Assembly (NCBI RefSeq): GCF_900113695.1
Contig: NZ_FOQH01000006.1
Location: forward strand, 343,195 to 407,194
Source of the DNA: Albimonas pacifica
Lineage (GTDB): Bacteria > Pseudomonadota > Alphaproteobacteria > Rhodobacterales > Rhodobacteraceae
DNA length: 64,000 nt
Direction of reading: 5' to 3'
Below the pieces are notes generated by a model, which worked only from the letters and a program-made list of their open reading frames with translations, had not been told where the DNA came from and ran no database searches. The position numbers and the translations under genes were made by a program. Below are positions 26,846 through 34,710 of this stretch, in pieces; within the stretch, counting starts at the first letter, position 1, and each line of letters begins with the position of its first letter.

Positions 26846-27301
26846 ATGGCTGTTCGCGAGACGCCCTGGGCGGCGACGAATTTCCTGGTGAACATCGGCG
26901 ACGGGCCGGACGAAAGCTCGGCGCTGGGCGGGTTCACCGACGTCTCGGGCCTCGGCACCGAGATCACCCTGATCGAGTACCGGCAGGGCAACGACAAGGA
27001 GAACCGGGTGCGGAAGCTGCCCGGGCTCCACAAGGTCTCGGACGTGACGCTCAAGCGCGGCGTGATGGGACTGACCAACTTCTGGGACTGGGTGAAGGCG
27101 ACCCGCACCAGCCCGTTCACCGCCCGCCCGGTGCTGATCACCATGATGGACGAGATGCAGGAGCCGGTGCTGCGCTGGAAGTTGATCAATGCGCGGCCGA
27201 TGAAGTGGACCGGCCCGACCTTCGCGGCCAAGGGCGGCTCCGACGTGGCGATGGAGGAGCTGGTCATCGCCGCCGAGGGCTTCGAGTGGGCGGACGTCTG
27301 A
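26846..27301 (+). CDS. Inner tube protein, main (Pvc1/Afp1-like, T4 gp19 type)
   Basis: Hcp/gp19-type protein that stacks as rings to form the inner tube. The 151-residue sequence has the TIGR02241-type core: NFLVNIGDG, LGGFTDVSGLGTEI, YRQGN, KLPGLHKVSDVTLKRGVMG and a C-terminal strand FEWADV. The length is typical (about 150). It is paired with the sheath gene 14 bp upstream. Confidence 0.95.
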   Translation: MAVRETPWAATNFLVNIGDGPDESSALGGFTDVSGLGTEITLIEYRQGNDKENRVRKLPGLHKVSDVTLKRGVMGLTNFWDWVKATRTSPFTARPVLITMMDEMQEPVLRWKLINARPMKWTGPTFAAKGGSDVAMEELVIAAEGFEWADV

Positions 27302-27305
27302 GACC

Positions 27306-28925
27306 ATGCCGCGCCCGGGCGTCTTCTTCTCCCACCTCCCCGCCCCCGGCGCGGGGCTGAGCGCGCGCGCCGACGTGGCCCTGTTCGCAGGGCTGCTGGC
27401 GCGGCGCGAGGCCCCCGTGCCCGAGGCTCTCCTGGCCCTGCTGGAAGAGGCCGGCTGGGCCGGCGCCGGCCCCTTCGCCCGCGGCCCCGCGGCGGTCGAG
27501 GCGCTGCTCGACTGCCCCGTGCCGGTGGAGAGCTGGGACGCTTTCGACGCGCTGTTCGACTGGCGGGGGCGCACGGCCTCGCCGGGGGATGCGCGGCCGG
27601 TTCCGAGCCCGATGGGCCTCGCGGTGCGCAGCTTCTTCGCGCAGGGCGGGCGAAAGGCCTGGATCGTGCGCACCGGCGATCCCTTGCCGGTCGTCGTGCC
27701 GGGCGAGGACGCGGCCGCCCATCGCCTCGTGCGTCGGCGGCGCCTGTCGCTCGCCGCCATCGACGAGCTGACCGCCGAGTTCGCGCCCCTGCTGCCGGGG
27801 TTCGAGGGGATCGGGATGCCGGTCTCCGCCCAGGACCCCGGGACCTGGCGGGGCGCGGCGCATCTGCTGGGGATCGACGAGGCGGCGATGCTGCTGCTGC
27901 CGGACCTGCCGGAGCTCTGCGCCGGCCCCCCGGCCCCCGCCGCCGTGATCCCCGCGCCGCCGCCCCCGCCCGAGGCCTTCCGCCCCTGCGGGCCGCTGGT
28001 ATCGGAGGAGGCCGCCACGCCCGCGCCCCTGCCGCTGGAGGCGCCGCGCCTCGACGCCGACGGTTTCGCCACCTGGGCCCGCGCCCTGCGCCACGCGCTG
28101 GCGCTGGCCGAGGCGCCGGGCGGCGCCCATCACCGCCGCGACGCGATCCTGGTCGCGAGCCTGCCGCGCCCCGCGCCGGGCGCGGGCGATCCGCTGGCCC
28201 CGCTCGAGGTGCTGGCGGCCGTCGAGCCGATCGGCGACGGGACCTCGGCGCTGTCGGAAAGCTGGCTGGGCTCGCGCCGGCTGCAGCTCGCCTACCCCTG
28301 GGTCGCCACCCCCGGCGCCGCCTCCGGTCCCGAGGGGCTGGAGGGGGCGGAGGGGATCGCGGCGGGGCTCATCGCCCGCTCCGCCCTGGCGCTGGGCGCG
28401 CATCGCTCGGCCGCGGGGCGCGAGGCGCTGCAGGCGAGCCGGCTTTCGCCCGAGCTGGGCTCGGGGGAGCTGGCCCGCGGGCTGGCGCCCGGGGCCGCGG
28501 GCGGGGCGGACTGGGCGGGCGACCGGCTGACGCTGCTGGCGCGCGGAACCTCCGGCTTCAAGCTCGTCTCCGACGCCACCGCGGCGGTGGCGCGCGAGGG
28601 GCGGGCGGGCGGCGTCTCGCGCCTGATCGGGGTGATCGAGCGGGCGGCGCGCGAGCTTGGCCACGACCACCTCTTCGAGCCCTCGGGCGAGGCGCTGTGG
28701 GCCGAGACCCGCGCCGCGCTGGGATCGCTGATGGAGCGGCTGCGCGAGGCCGGCGCCTTCGCCGGCGCCCCCGCCTGGACCGTGCGCTGCGGGCGGGAGA
28801 CGATGACCCAGGCCGATCTCGACCAGGGCCGGGTGATCGCGGAGGTGACCTTCCGCGCCGCCCAGCCGATCCAGCAGGTGACGGTCTCGCTCGCCCTCTC
28901 GCGCGCCCGGGAGGGGCTGGTCTGA
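27306..28925 (+). CDS. Second sheath-like protein (divergent paralogue)
   Basis: This 539-residue protein keeps the sheath C-terminus (WTVRCGRETMTQADLDQGRVI, then VTVSLALSRA), closely matching the end of the main sheath, and a tail-sheath-like middle (LQLAYPWVATPG). The N-terminal half has diverged and contains a proline-rich linker at about residues 215-250 (PAPPAAVIPAPPPPPE-like). eCIS commonly encode two or three sheath paralogues; the minor ones sit at the baseplate or cap end. No clear ribosome-binding site is seen in the 4-bp gap after the tube gene, so translation is probably coupled. Confidence 0.85.
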   Translation: MPRPGVFFSHLPAPGAGLSARADVALFAGLLARREAPVPEALLALLEEAGWAGAGPFARGPAAVEALLDCPVPVESWDAFDALFDWRGRTASPGDARPVPSPMGLAVRSFFAQGGRKAWIVRTGDPLPVVVPGEDAAAHRLVRRRRLSLAAIDELTAEFAPLLPGFEGIGMPVSAQDPGTWRGAAHLLGIDEAAMLLLPDLPELCAGPPAPAAVIPAPPPPPEAFRPCGPLVSEEAATPAPLPLEAPRLDADGFATWARALRHALALAEAPGGAHHRRDAILVASLPRPAPGAGDPLAPLEVLAAVEPIGDGTSALSESWLGSRRLQLAYPWVATPGAASGPEGLEGAEGIAAGLIARSALALGAHRSAAGREALQASRLSPELGSGELARGLAPGAAGGADWAGDRLTLLARGTSGFKLVSDATAAVAREGRAGGVSRLIGVIERAARELGHDHLFEPSGEALWAETRAALGSLMERLREAGAFAGAPAWTVRCGRETMTQADLDQGRVIAEVTFRAAQPIQQVTVSLALSRAREGLV

Positions 28926-29452
28926 TGGCCGTCGTCGCGCCCTCGGGGGAGGACCGCTCGGTCCCGCTGCTGGCCTTCCAGTTCCACGTCAGCTTCGACC
29001 TGCCGGCCTTCGCCCGGGTCGACGGGCCGCTGCTGGGCGGGTTCTCGGACGTGACCGGGCTCGAGGCCACGATGGAGGCGCGCGCGATCCCGGCGGGGGG
29101 GCGCAACTACGGGCCGGTGCAGAAGGCGGGGCCGGTGACCTTCGCGACCGTGGTGCTCAAGCGCGGCGTGGTCGAGAGCCGGCACCTGTGGTCGTGGTTC
29201 GCGGCCTTCGCCGGCGCGCCGCCCGCGCCGGGGGCGTCGGGCGAGGCGGCCGCCCTCAACGGGGCCTGGGGGATGCGGGGCGACGTGACCGTGACCATGC
29301 TGCGCGGCGCCGAGCCGGTGTTCGGCTGGACGCTCCGCCGGGCGATGCCGGTGAAGTTCCGCGCGGGCGACCTCAACGCCCAGTCGGCGGACCTGGCGGT
29401 GGAGGAGCTGCACCTCGTCCACGAGGGGCTGGAGATGGAGGTCGCGTCATGA
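28925..29452 (+). CDS. Second inner tube protein (Pvc5/Afp5-like)
   Basis: Tube paralogue of 175 residues with the gp19-type signatures LLGGFSDVTGLEATME, TVVLKRGVVESRHLWSW and the closing AVEELHLVHEGLEME. In AFP/PVC, Afp5 and Afp1 both belong to the tube family, and Afp5 forms the first ring on the baseplate. Start and stop overlap the neighbours by 1 and 4 bp. An N-terminal extension (VVAPSGEDRSVPL) and a short Ala/Gly insertion (about residues 97-110) distinguish it from the main tube protein. Confidence 0.9.
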   Translation: MAVVAPSGEDRSVPLLAFQFHVSFDLPAFARVDGPLLGGFSDVTGLEATMEARAIPAGGRNYGPVQKAGPVTFATVVLKRGVVESRHLWSWFAAFAGAPPAPGASGEAAALNGAWGMRGDVTVTMLRGAEPVFGWTLRRAMPVKFRAGDLNAQSADLAVEELHLVHEGLEMEVAS

Positions 29453-30711
29453 CCGACCTCGCGCTCGGCAAGTTCCGCAACCTCGACGGGGGCGCGGAGC
29501 AGGCGGTCGACTTCAACCCCGCGACGCTGAAGGTCTCGCTGACCAACAAGCTCCAGGAGGAGGGGCAGGGCGGGGGCGAGGGGACGGCCGCGCAGCACAC
29601 CCGCTCGACCACCGCCAAGCTGGAGATGGAGCTGGTCTTCGACTCCACCGAGGACGGCGCCGACGTGCGCGACAAGACCGGCGCGATCAAGGCGATGGCG
29701 GTGGTGGCGACGGCCAGTCCCACCCAGCCGCCGCGGGTGTCGTTCACCTGGGGGCGGTTCCTGTTCGCGGGCGTGATCGAGAGCCTCAACGAGACGCTGG
29801 AGTTCTGGTCGGCCGAGGGCGTGCCCCTGCGCGCCGCCGTCCAGATCGTGATGCAGCAGGTGGGCGAGGCGGAGGTGGGCGACCAGGTCGCCCCCGGCTC
29901 GCCCGAGAGCGCGGCGGTGCGCACGGCGCCCGAGGGCGGCTTCGGCGCGGCGCAGGTGGCGACCGACGCGGGCGACCCCGGCGCGGGGCGCAGGGTGGCG
30001 GCCGACAACGGGCTCGAGAGCATGCGGATGCCCGGCGGCGGGGCCGTGGGCGTCGGCGGCGGGGTGACGCTGCGGGCCGCGGCGGGGTTCCAGGCCTCGG
30101 CCTCCGTGGGGGCGGGGGTCTCGGCGGGCTTCGGGGCCTCGGCCGGGGCGGGGGCCGGGTTCGGCGCCTCGGCCGGCGCGGGGTTCGGGGCGTCCGCGGG
30201 CGCGGGCTTCGGCGCCTCGGCGACCGCGGGCGTGGGTTTCGGCGTGGGCGCGCGCGCCTCGGCCGGCGTCTCCGGCGGCTTCGGCGGCGGGATCGGCGCC
30301 TCCGCGGGCGGAGGCTTTGGAGCGTCGGCCGGAGGCGGGTTCGGCGCCTCCGCCGGAGGCGGGTTCGGAGCTTCGGCTGGAGGCGGGTTCGGGGCGTCCG
30401 CCGGCGGTGGGTTCGGGGCGTCGGCGGGCGGGGGCTTCGGGGCCTCGGCCGGGGGGAGTTTCGGCGCGACGGCGGGGGCGGCGTTCGGGAGTTCGGCGTC
30501 GGCGGGGGCCTCGGCCTCGGCGGGGGCGTTCTCGGGCTTGGGCGGGTCGAAGACGCCGCTGGCGAGCACGCTCGACCCCTCGCGCCTGCTGCCGCCGCCG
30601 CCTTCGGGCACGGCGGGGTTCGACGTGACGGGGCGGGCGACGGCCGGCGGCTCTTCGGGGCTGAACGCCGGGGTCCGGCGCTCGGTCAGCTTCTCGACGA
30701 CGAAAGGATAG
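29449..30711 (+). CDS. CIS tube/baseplate adaptor (Pvc7/Afp7-like) with long Gly-Phe-Gly-Ala-Ser repeat tail
   Basis: The first 150 or so residues match the contractile injection system tube-protein domain (FNPATLKVSLTNKL, then TAKLEMELVFDST and VSFTWGRFLFAGVIESLNETLEFW). Afp7/Pvc7 proteins sit between inner tube and baseplate and normally end in a LysM domain. Here no LysM is seen. From about residue 210 to 350 there is instead a repeat region with about ten copies of GFGAS(A)G plus variants (GIGAS, SFGAT, AFGSS), then a Pro/Ser-rich end. Synonymous codons differ from repeat to repeat. The protein has 420 residues. The repeat could be a flexible spacer or aggregation-prone beta structure; its role is unknown. 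Confidence 0.85.
   Translation: MTDLALGKFRNLDGGAEQAVDFNPATLKVSLTNKLQEEGQGGGEGTAAQHTRSTTAKLEMELVFDSTEDGADVRDKTGAIKAMAVVATASPTQPPRVSFTWGRFLFAGVIESLNETLEFWSAEGVPLRAAVQIVMQQVGEAEVGDQVAPGSPESAAVRTAPEGGFGAAQVATDAGDPGAGRRVAADNGLESMRMPGGGAVGVGGGVTLRAAAGFQASASVGAGVSAGFGASAGAGAGFGASAGAGFGASAGAGFGASATAGVGFGVGARASAGVSGGFGGGIGASAGGGFGASAGGGFGASAGGGFGASAGGGFGASAGGGFGASAGGGFGASAGGSFGATAGAAFGSSASAGASASAGAFSGLGGSKTPLASTLDPSRLLPPPPSGTAGFDVTGRATAGGSSGLNAGVRRSVSFSTTKG
30130..30500 (+). repeat. Gly/Ala/Phe/Ser coding repeat inside the Pvc7-like gene
   Basis: Tandem units of 24 or 27 bases encode GFGASA plus one to three glycines, in two blocks (units starting AG-A-GFGAS and, later, six consecutive GG-GFGAS). Third bases vary between units, for example TTC GGC GCC TCC, TTC GGA GCT TCG and TTC GGG GCG TCC. 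The protein pattern is therefore conserved better than the DNA. Confidence 0.9.
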
Positions 30712-30714
30712 GCG

Positions 30715-30879
30715 ATGCCCGTGGTGATCGACGAAGTGCAGGTGGAGGCGGCCCGGCCGAGGGGCGAGGGCGAGGCGGCCCCCCGCGCGCCCGGCCCGCA
30801 GCGCCCGCTCTCGCGCCATGAGTTCCGCGAGATGCTGCGGCGCGAGGATCACCGCCGCGCCCGGCTGGAGGCGGACTGA
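30715..30879 (+). CDS. Small Pvc6/Afp6-like protein (DUF5908 type)
   Basis: A 54-residue reading frame between the Pvc7-like and hub genes, beginning MPVVIDEVQVEA and ending in a highly charged helix (LSRHEFREMLRREDHRRARLEAD, given here as positions 32-54). The opening resembles the MPIEIRELVI-type start of Pvc6/Afp6 proteins, which have about the same size and the same place in the operon. The gap is 3 bp on each side. The role in AFP/PVC is baseplate-associated but poorly defined. The call rests on position and the short N-terminal match. Confidence 0.75.
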   Translation: MPVVIDEVQVEAARPRGEGEAAPRAPGPQRPLSRHEFREMLRREDHRRARLEAD

Positions 30880-30882
30880 GCC

Positions 30883-31965
30883 ATGCCCCGCGACGAGGCC
30901 CTCTCGAACCTGCGCCCCACCGTCCGCATCCGCGGGCTGGAGATGCCGGTGCTCGACCGCGCCATCCTGGCGATGACGGCGCGCGAGCAGGTGGGCGGGC
31001 TCGCCAGCCTGGAGCTGACGCTGGTCGACTGGTCCTCGGCCCCCGACGGGCGGGCGGGGTATGCAGCGGCCGGTTCCGACAATCCGCTGAAGCTGGGCGC
31101 GCCGATCGAGATCTATTGCGGCGACGTCCGCTCCCCCCAGCAGATCTTCGCCGGCCGGATCACCGCGCTGGAGGCCGAGAGCCCGCGCCAGGGGCCGCCG
31201 CGGATCACGATCCTCGCCGAGGACGCCCTGTTCCCCGCCCGCCGCATCCGCCGCCGGCGCCTGTTCGAGGACGCGAGCCCCGCCGACATCGTGCGCGCCG
31301 TCGCCCAGGACCACGGCCTGACGCCGGAGATCCGCGACGGGCTGGACGCGCCGCTCGCCGCCTGGGCGCAGGTGGACGAGACGGACCTCGCCTTCCTGCG
31401 CCGGGTGCTCGCCTCGGTCGACGCGGACGCGCAGGCGGTGGCGCAGACTCTGCAGGCCGGGCCCCGGGCGCGGGACCGGCGCACGGAGCGGGAGCTGGCC
31501 TATCCCCGCGACCTGCTGCGCGTGCGCATCACCGCCGACCTTGCGCGCCAGGCCGCCGAGACCACCGCCGCGGGCTTCGACCCCCTGACCGGGGAGGCGG
31601 TGAGCGCGACCTCGGCCGACCCCGAGCTCGGGCCGGGGGAGGGGCGCGGGGCCGCCGACATCCTCGCCGCCGAGTTCGAGGGCTGGCAGGCCCACCTGGG
31701 CGACCTCGGCGCGCTCAGCCAGGCCGAGGCCGACGCGCTCGCCCGCGCCGCGCAGGGCGCCTCGGCGCGCGGCTTCGTCACCGCCGACGGCCTGGCGATG
31801 GGGGACCCGGGGATCCGGGTCGGCTCGCGCGTCGCGCTCGTGGGCGTCAACCCGATGTTCGAGAACGCCTATTGCGTGACCTCGGCCATCCACCGCTTCG
31901 ACCGGGAGGACGGATACGTGACCGAGTTCATCGCCGAATGCGCATACCTGGGGGCGGGCGCATGA
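30883..31965 (+). CDS. Baseplate hub protein (phage late control D / VgrG N-terminal-like; Pvc8 hub part)
   Basis: Central hub (gp27-type) that connects the inner tube to the spike. The 360-residue protein has the family pattern of strands LRPTVRIRGLEMP, IEIYCGDVRSPQQIFAGRITALEAE and ITILAEDALFPARRIRR. The hub repeat ASPADIVRAVAQDHGLTPEI follows, with WAQVDETDLAFLRRVL and the end motif VTSAIHRFDREDGYVTEFIA. In AFP/PVC one protein (Afp8) holds hub and spike; here the spike is a separate gene overlapping by 4 bp. Confidence 0.9.
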   Translation: MPRDEALSNLRPTVRIRGLEMPVLDRAILAMTAREQVGGLASLELTLVDWSSAPDGRAGYAAAGSDNPLKLGAPIEIYCGDVRSPQQIFAGRITALEAESPRQGPPRITILAEDALFPARRIRRRRLFEDASPADIVRAVAQDHGLTPEIRDGLDAPLAAWAQVDETDLAFLRRVLASVDADAQAVAQTLQAGPRARDRRTERELAYPRDLLRVRITADLARQAAETTAAGFDPLTGEAVSATSADPELGPGEGRGAADILAAEFEGWQAHLGDLGALSQAEADALARAAQGASARGFVTADGLAMGDPGIRVGSRVALVGVNPMFENAYCVTSAIHRFDREDGYVTEFIAECAYLGAGA

Positions 31966-32642
31966 GCTTCCAGCAGACGATCTCGCTCGCCGCCGCCCGC
32001 GCCGCCCAGCCGCGGCTGGGGCAGGTGACCTCGGTCGACGACCCCGAGGGGCTGGCCCGGGTGCGCGTGCGCCTGCACGGCGCCGACCCCGACGGCGAGG
32101 CCGAGAGCTGGGCGCGCGTGGCCGTGCCCTTCGCCGGCGGCGACCGCGGCGCCTTCCTGATCCCCGACGTGGGCGACGAGGTGCTGGTGGTCTTCGTCGG
32201 CGGCGACCTGCGCGCGCCCATCGTGGCGGGGAGCCTTTGGAACGGCCGCGACCTGCCGCCCGACGAGGTGGCCGGCGCCGTCGACCGCTGGTCCTTCACC
32301 GGCAAGGCCGGCACCCGGCTCGCGATCCTGGAGGACCAGGGCGGATCGGAGCGGGTGGAGATCGAGACGCCCGGCGGCGCGAAGATCACCCTCTCCGACC
32401 AGGGCGGCGGGCGCGCGACGATCAAGGCGGGCGGGGCGACGGTGAAGCTCTCGCCCTCCGGCGTCAGCGTCCAGACCGGGGCGCGGGTGACGGTCGACGC
32501 CTCGAGCGTCGCGATCTCGGCCTCGATGATGACGGTGGACTGCCCCTATGTGAATTTCTCGGGCGTGGTGAACTGCCAGACGCTCACCTCGACCGCGGTG
32601 ATGTCGGCGAGCTACTCGCCCGGCGCGGGGAACATCTGGTGA
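31962..32642 (+). CDS. Spike protein (phage baseplate assembly protein V / gp5-type; Pvc8 spike part)
   Basis: Forms the trimeric spike at the tip of the inner tube. The 226-residue protein has an OB-fold (GQVTSVDDPEGLARVRVRL, then WARVAVPFAGGDRGAFLIPDVGDEVLVVFVGGD and VAGSLWNG, with typical gpV spacing). A repetitive beta-helix-like region (TLSDQGGGRATIKAGGATVKL, then DASSVAISASMMTVD) and a short hydrophobic end NIW follow. The frame is open upstream, but the ATG at 31962 overlaps the hub stop. No separate PAAR tip gene was found near it. Confidence 0.9.
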   Translation: MSFQQTISLAAARAAQPRLGQVTSVDDPEGLARVRVRLHGADPDGEAESWARVAVPFAGGDRGAFLIPDVGDEVLVVFVGGDLRAPIVAGSLWNGRDLPPDEVAGAVDRWSFTGKAGTRLAILEDQGGSERVEIETPGGAKITLSDQGGGRATIKAGGATVKLSPSGVSVQTGARVTVDASSVAISASMMTVDCPYVNFSGVVNCQTLTSTAVMSASYSPGAGNIW

Positions 32643-34294
32643 GCCGGGCCGAGGCCCCCGCCGCGCGCCGCGAGGCGCGCGAGGCCCGCCGGGTCGCCCG
32701 CGCCTCGGGCCGCGCCGCGCGGCGCGCCCGCGCGGCCGAGCGGCCCCCCGCGCCGCCCCATTCGGTGGTCCTGCGCCCGCTGGGCGGGGCGGACCAGACC
32801 CTGATCGTGGACGTGGCGGAGGCGGATTTCCTGCCGGCGCTGCTGGCCGACCTGGGGGCCGAGGACTGGCGCGACCGGCTCGCCGCCCGCCGCTCCACCC
32901 GCCGCGGGCGCGCGGACGGGGTGATGGAGCTGTCGCAGCCCCTCCACCGCCGCTTCCACCTGGTGCTGCTGGAGGCCGTGTGCCGCGAGCCGGGCTTTCC
33001 GCGGGTCGATCCCGACAAGCTGGCGGGGATGGGCCTGGTGCTGCGGCGCGAGACGCGCAACGGACCGCGCGGCTGGATGCGCGAGCGCGGGCAGGGCCGG
33101 GGCTGGCTGCCGCTGGCGGGGACCGAGGCGCTCGACCCCGATCCCGCGGCGGCCGCGGCCCTCGTCCCCGACGGCGCGCCGCGGGCCACGCGCGCGCTGG
33201 AGCGGGCGCTGGCCGAGCGCCGCGGGACGGCGCCGCGGCTGACGGAGGAGATCGCGCCCCTGTTCGTCGCGCCGCCCGAGATCTGCGCCGCGCGGCGGCG
33301 CACGATCCTCTATGGCCTCGTGCCGGTGACCTCGGCCGAGACCACCGCCGCGCCGCCGCCGCTGGAGAACCTGTCGACCGCCGAGAACCGGCGGCTGACC
33401 GACCATTTCTCGCCCTTCCTCAAGAAGCGCGCCGCGCGCCGGCTGCCCCGGCGCGGCCAGGCGCTGGACCCGGCGTGGCGGCCGCTCGACCTCTCGGACG
33501 CGGAGGGGGACGACCGCACGCTGTTCCGCTTCGCGCAGCTTCTGCGGCAGCTCTCGACCGAGCTGGGGGCCTTCGGCGAGGGCGAGGCCGCGGGGCGGCT
33601 GCGCGCGCGCCTCGACCGGCTGCGCCTGCCGATGCGCCTGGACGACGACGGCGAGGCGACGGAGACGATGGGCGCCGCAGAATACTGCGCGCAGGCGGTG
33701 GAGATCCTGGTGGGCGAGGCGCCCAACCCCTCCGGCCTGACGATGCCCTGGCGCTGGCCCGAGATCACGCAGGCGGAGGAGGACGCGCTGCTCTCCCTCG
33801 CCCGGGCCTGCCTGAGCGAGCGCTTCGCCGAGGTGGCGCCCGAGCAGCCCAAGTTCGACGACGACGCCGCCCGCTACCGCGTGCGCGCCTTCTGCCGGGT
33901 GACGGGGCACGAGGATTGCCCGCCGAAGCTGGTGTGGAGCGCCGAGTCGGAGCCGTTCCGGATCCGGCCATGGTGGGACTCGGACGCGCCGCCGACCCGG
34001 ATCTCGCTGCCCGACGTCGCGCAGGCCCGGCAGGTGAAGCCGGGCGTGGCCTTCGCCATGCCGCCGGCGCTGGCGAACCTGCTGCAGGCGGACATGAAGA
34101 AGCTCAAGGACGGGGAGAAGTCCGGCGGCGGCGGCATGGAGATCGGGTGGCTGTGCTGCTTCTCGATCCCGATCATCACGATCTGCGCCTTCATCGTGCT
34201 CAACATCTTCCTCAGCCTCTTCAACATCATCTTCCAGTGGCTGCTGTGGATCCGCATCTGCCTGCCCTTCCCCAAGCCGAGGAGCGGAGGATGA
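32639..34294 (+). CDS. eCIS-associated protein with C-terminal membrane segment (CisA-like candidate membrane tether)
   Basis: A 551-residue protein starting at a GTG that overlaps the spike stop (GTGA). The N-terminal 45 residues are Arg/Ala-rich. The body has no recognised enzyme motif, but the stretch FRVTGHE...PFRIRPWWDSDAPPTRISLPD (about residues 420-460) resembles a domain I associate with a conserved eCIS protein. The last 50 residues (502-544) are strongly hydrophobic, with GWLCCFSIPIITICAF followed by aromatic-rich segments, enough for one or two membrane helices. Streptomyces CIS particles use a membrane protein (CisA) encoded in the locus to contact the membrane, and this is a plausible counterpart. 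The function is inferred. Confidence 0.7.
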   Translation: MSRAEAPAARREAREARRVARASGRAARRARAAERPPAPPHSVVLRPLGGADQTLIVDVAEADFLPALLADLGAEDWRDRLAARRSTRRGRADGVMELSQPLHRRFHLVLLEAVCREPGFPRVDPDKLAGMGLVLRRETRNGPRGWMRERGQGRGWLPLAGTEALDPDPAAAAALVPDGAPRATRALERALAERRGTAPRLTEEIAPLFVAPPEICAARRRTILYGLVPVTSAETTAAPPPLENLSTAENRRLTDHFSPFLKKRAARRLPRRGQALDPAWRPLDLSDAEGDDRTLFRFAQLLRQLSTELGAFGEGEAAGRLRARLDRLRLPMRLDDDGEATETMGAAEYCAQAVEILVGEAPNPSGLTMPWRWPEITQAEEDALLSLARACLSERFAEVAPEQPKFDDDAARYRVRAFCRVTGHEDCPPKLVWSAESEPFRIRPWWDSDAPPTRISLPDVAQARQVKPGVAFAMPPALANLLQADMKKLKDGEKSGGGGMEIGWLCCFSIPIITICAFIVLNIFLSLFNIIFQWLLWIRICLPFPKPRSGG

Positions 34295-34710
34295 GCGGCC
34301 CGCGTCCCACCCTGTCGCGGCCCGTGGGTCCGCGTCCCTCGATCGGCTGGCCGCTGCTGCCGGTTCCCGATGCGGACGGCGGGCTGGGCTGGCCCTCGCT
34401 CGACGCCTCGGTGCGCCAGTCGATCGAGATGATCCTGCGCGTCACGCCCGGGGAGCGGCTGATGCGGCCCGCCTTCGGGGCGGGGCTGGAGGCGCTGGTC
34501 CACCAGCCCAACACGCTCGAGACCCGCGCCCGGGCGCAGGCCGCGATCGTGGAGGCCCTGCGCCGGCATGAGCCGCGCATCCTGCTCGACGCCGTCGCGG
34601 TCGATCCCGGCCAGGACGCGCGCGAATTGCTGATCACCCTGTCCTATCGCCTGCGGCCCACGGGAACGCCCGTGACCCTGACCGCGCGCGCGCCCGTCGG
34701 AGGAGCCTGA
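34291..34710 (+). CDS. Baseplate wedge protein (gp25/gpW-like; Pvc9/Afp9)
   Basis: Small wedge component that starts sheath polymerisation. The 139-residue protein has the gp25 pattern: SVRQSIEMILRVTPGERLMRPAFG, with the catalytic-looking ERxMRPxFG core, then LRRHEPRILLDAVAV and a final pair of strands LLITLSYRLRPTGTPVTLT. Start and stop overlap both neighbours. It is one of the best-conserved proteins of the system. Confidence 0.95.
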   Translation: MSGPRPTLSRPVGPRPSIGWPLLPVPDADGGLGWPSLDASVRQSIEMILRVTPGERLMRPAFGAGLEALVHQPNTLETRARAQAAIVEALRRHEPRILLDAVAVDPGQDARELLITLSYRLRPTGTPVTLTARAPVGGA

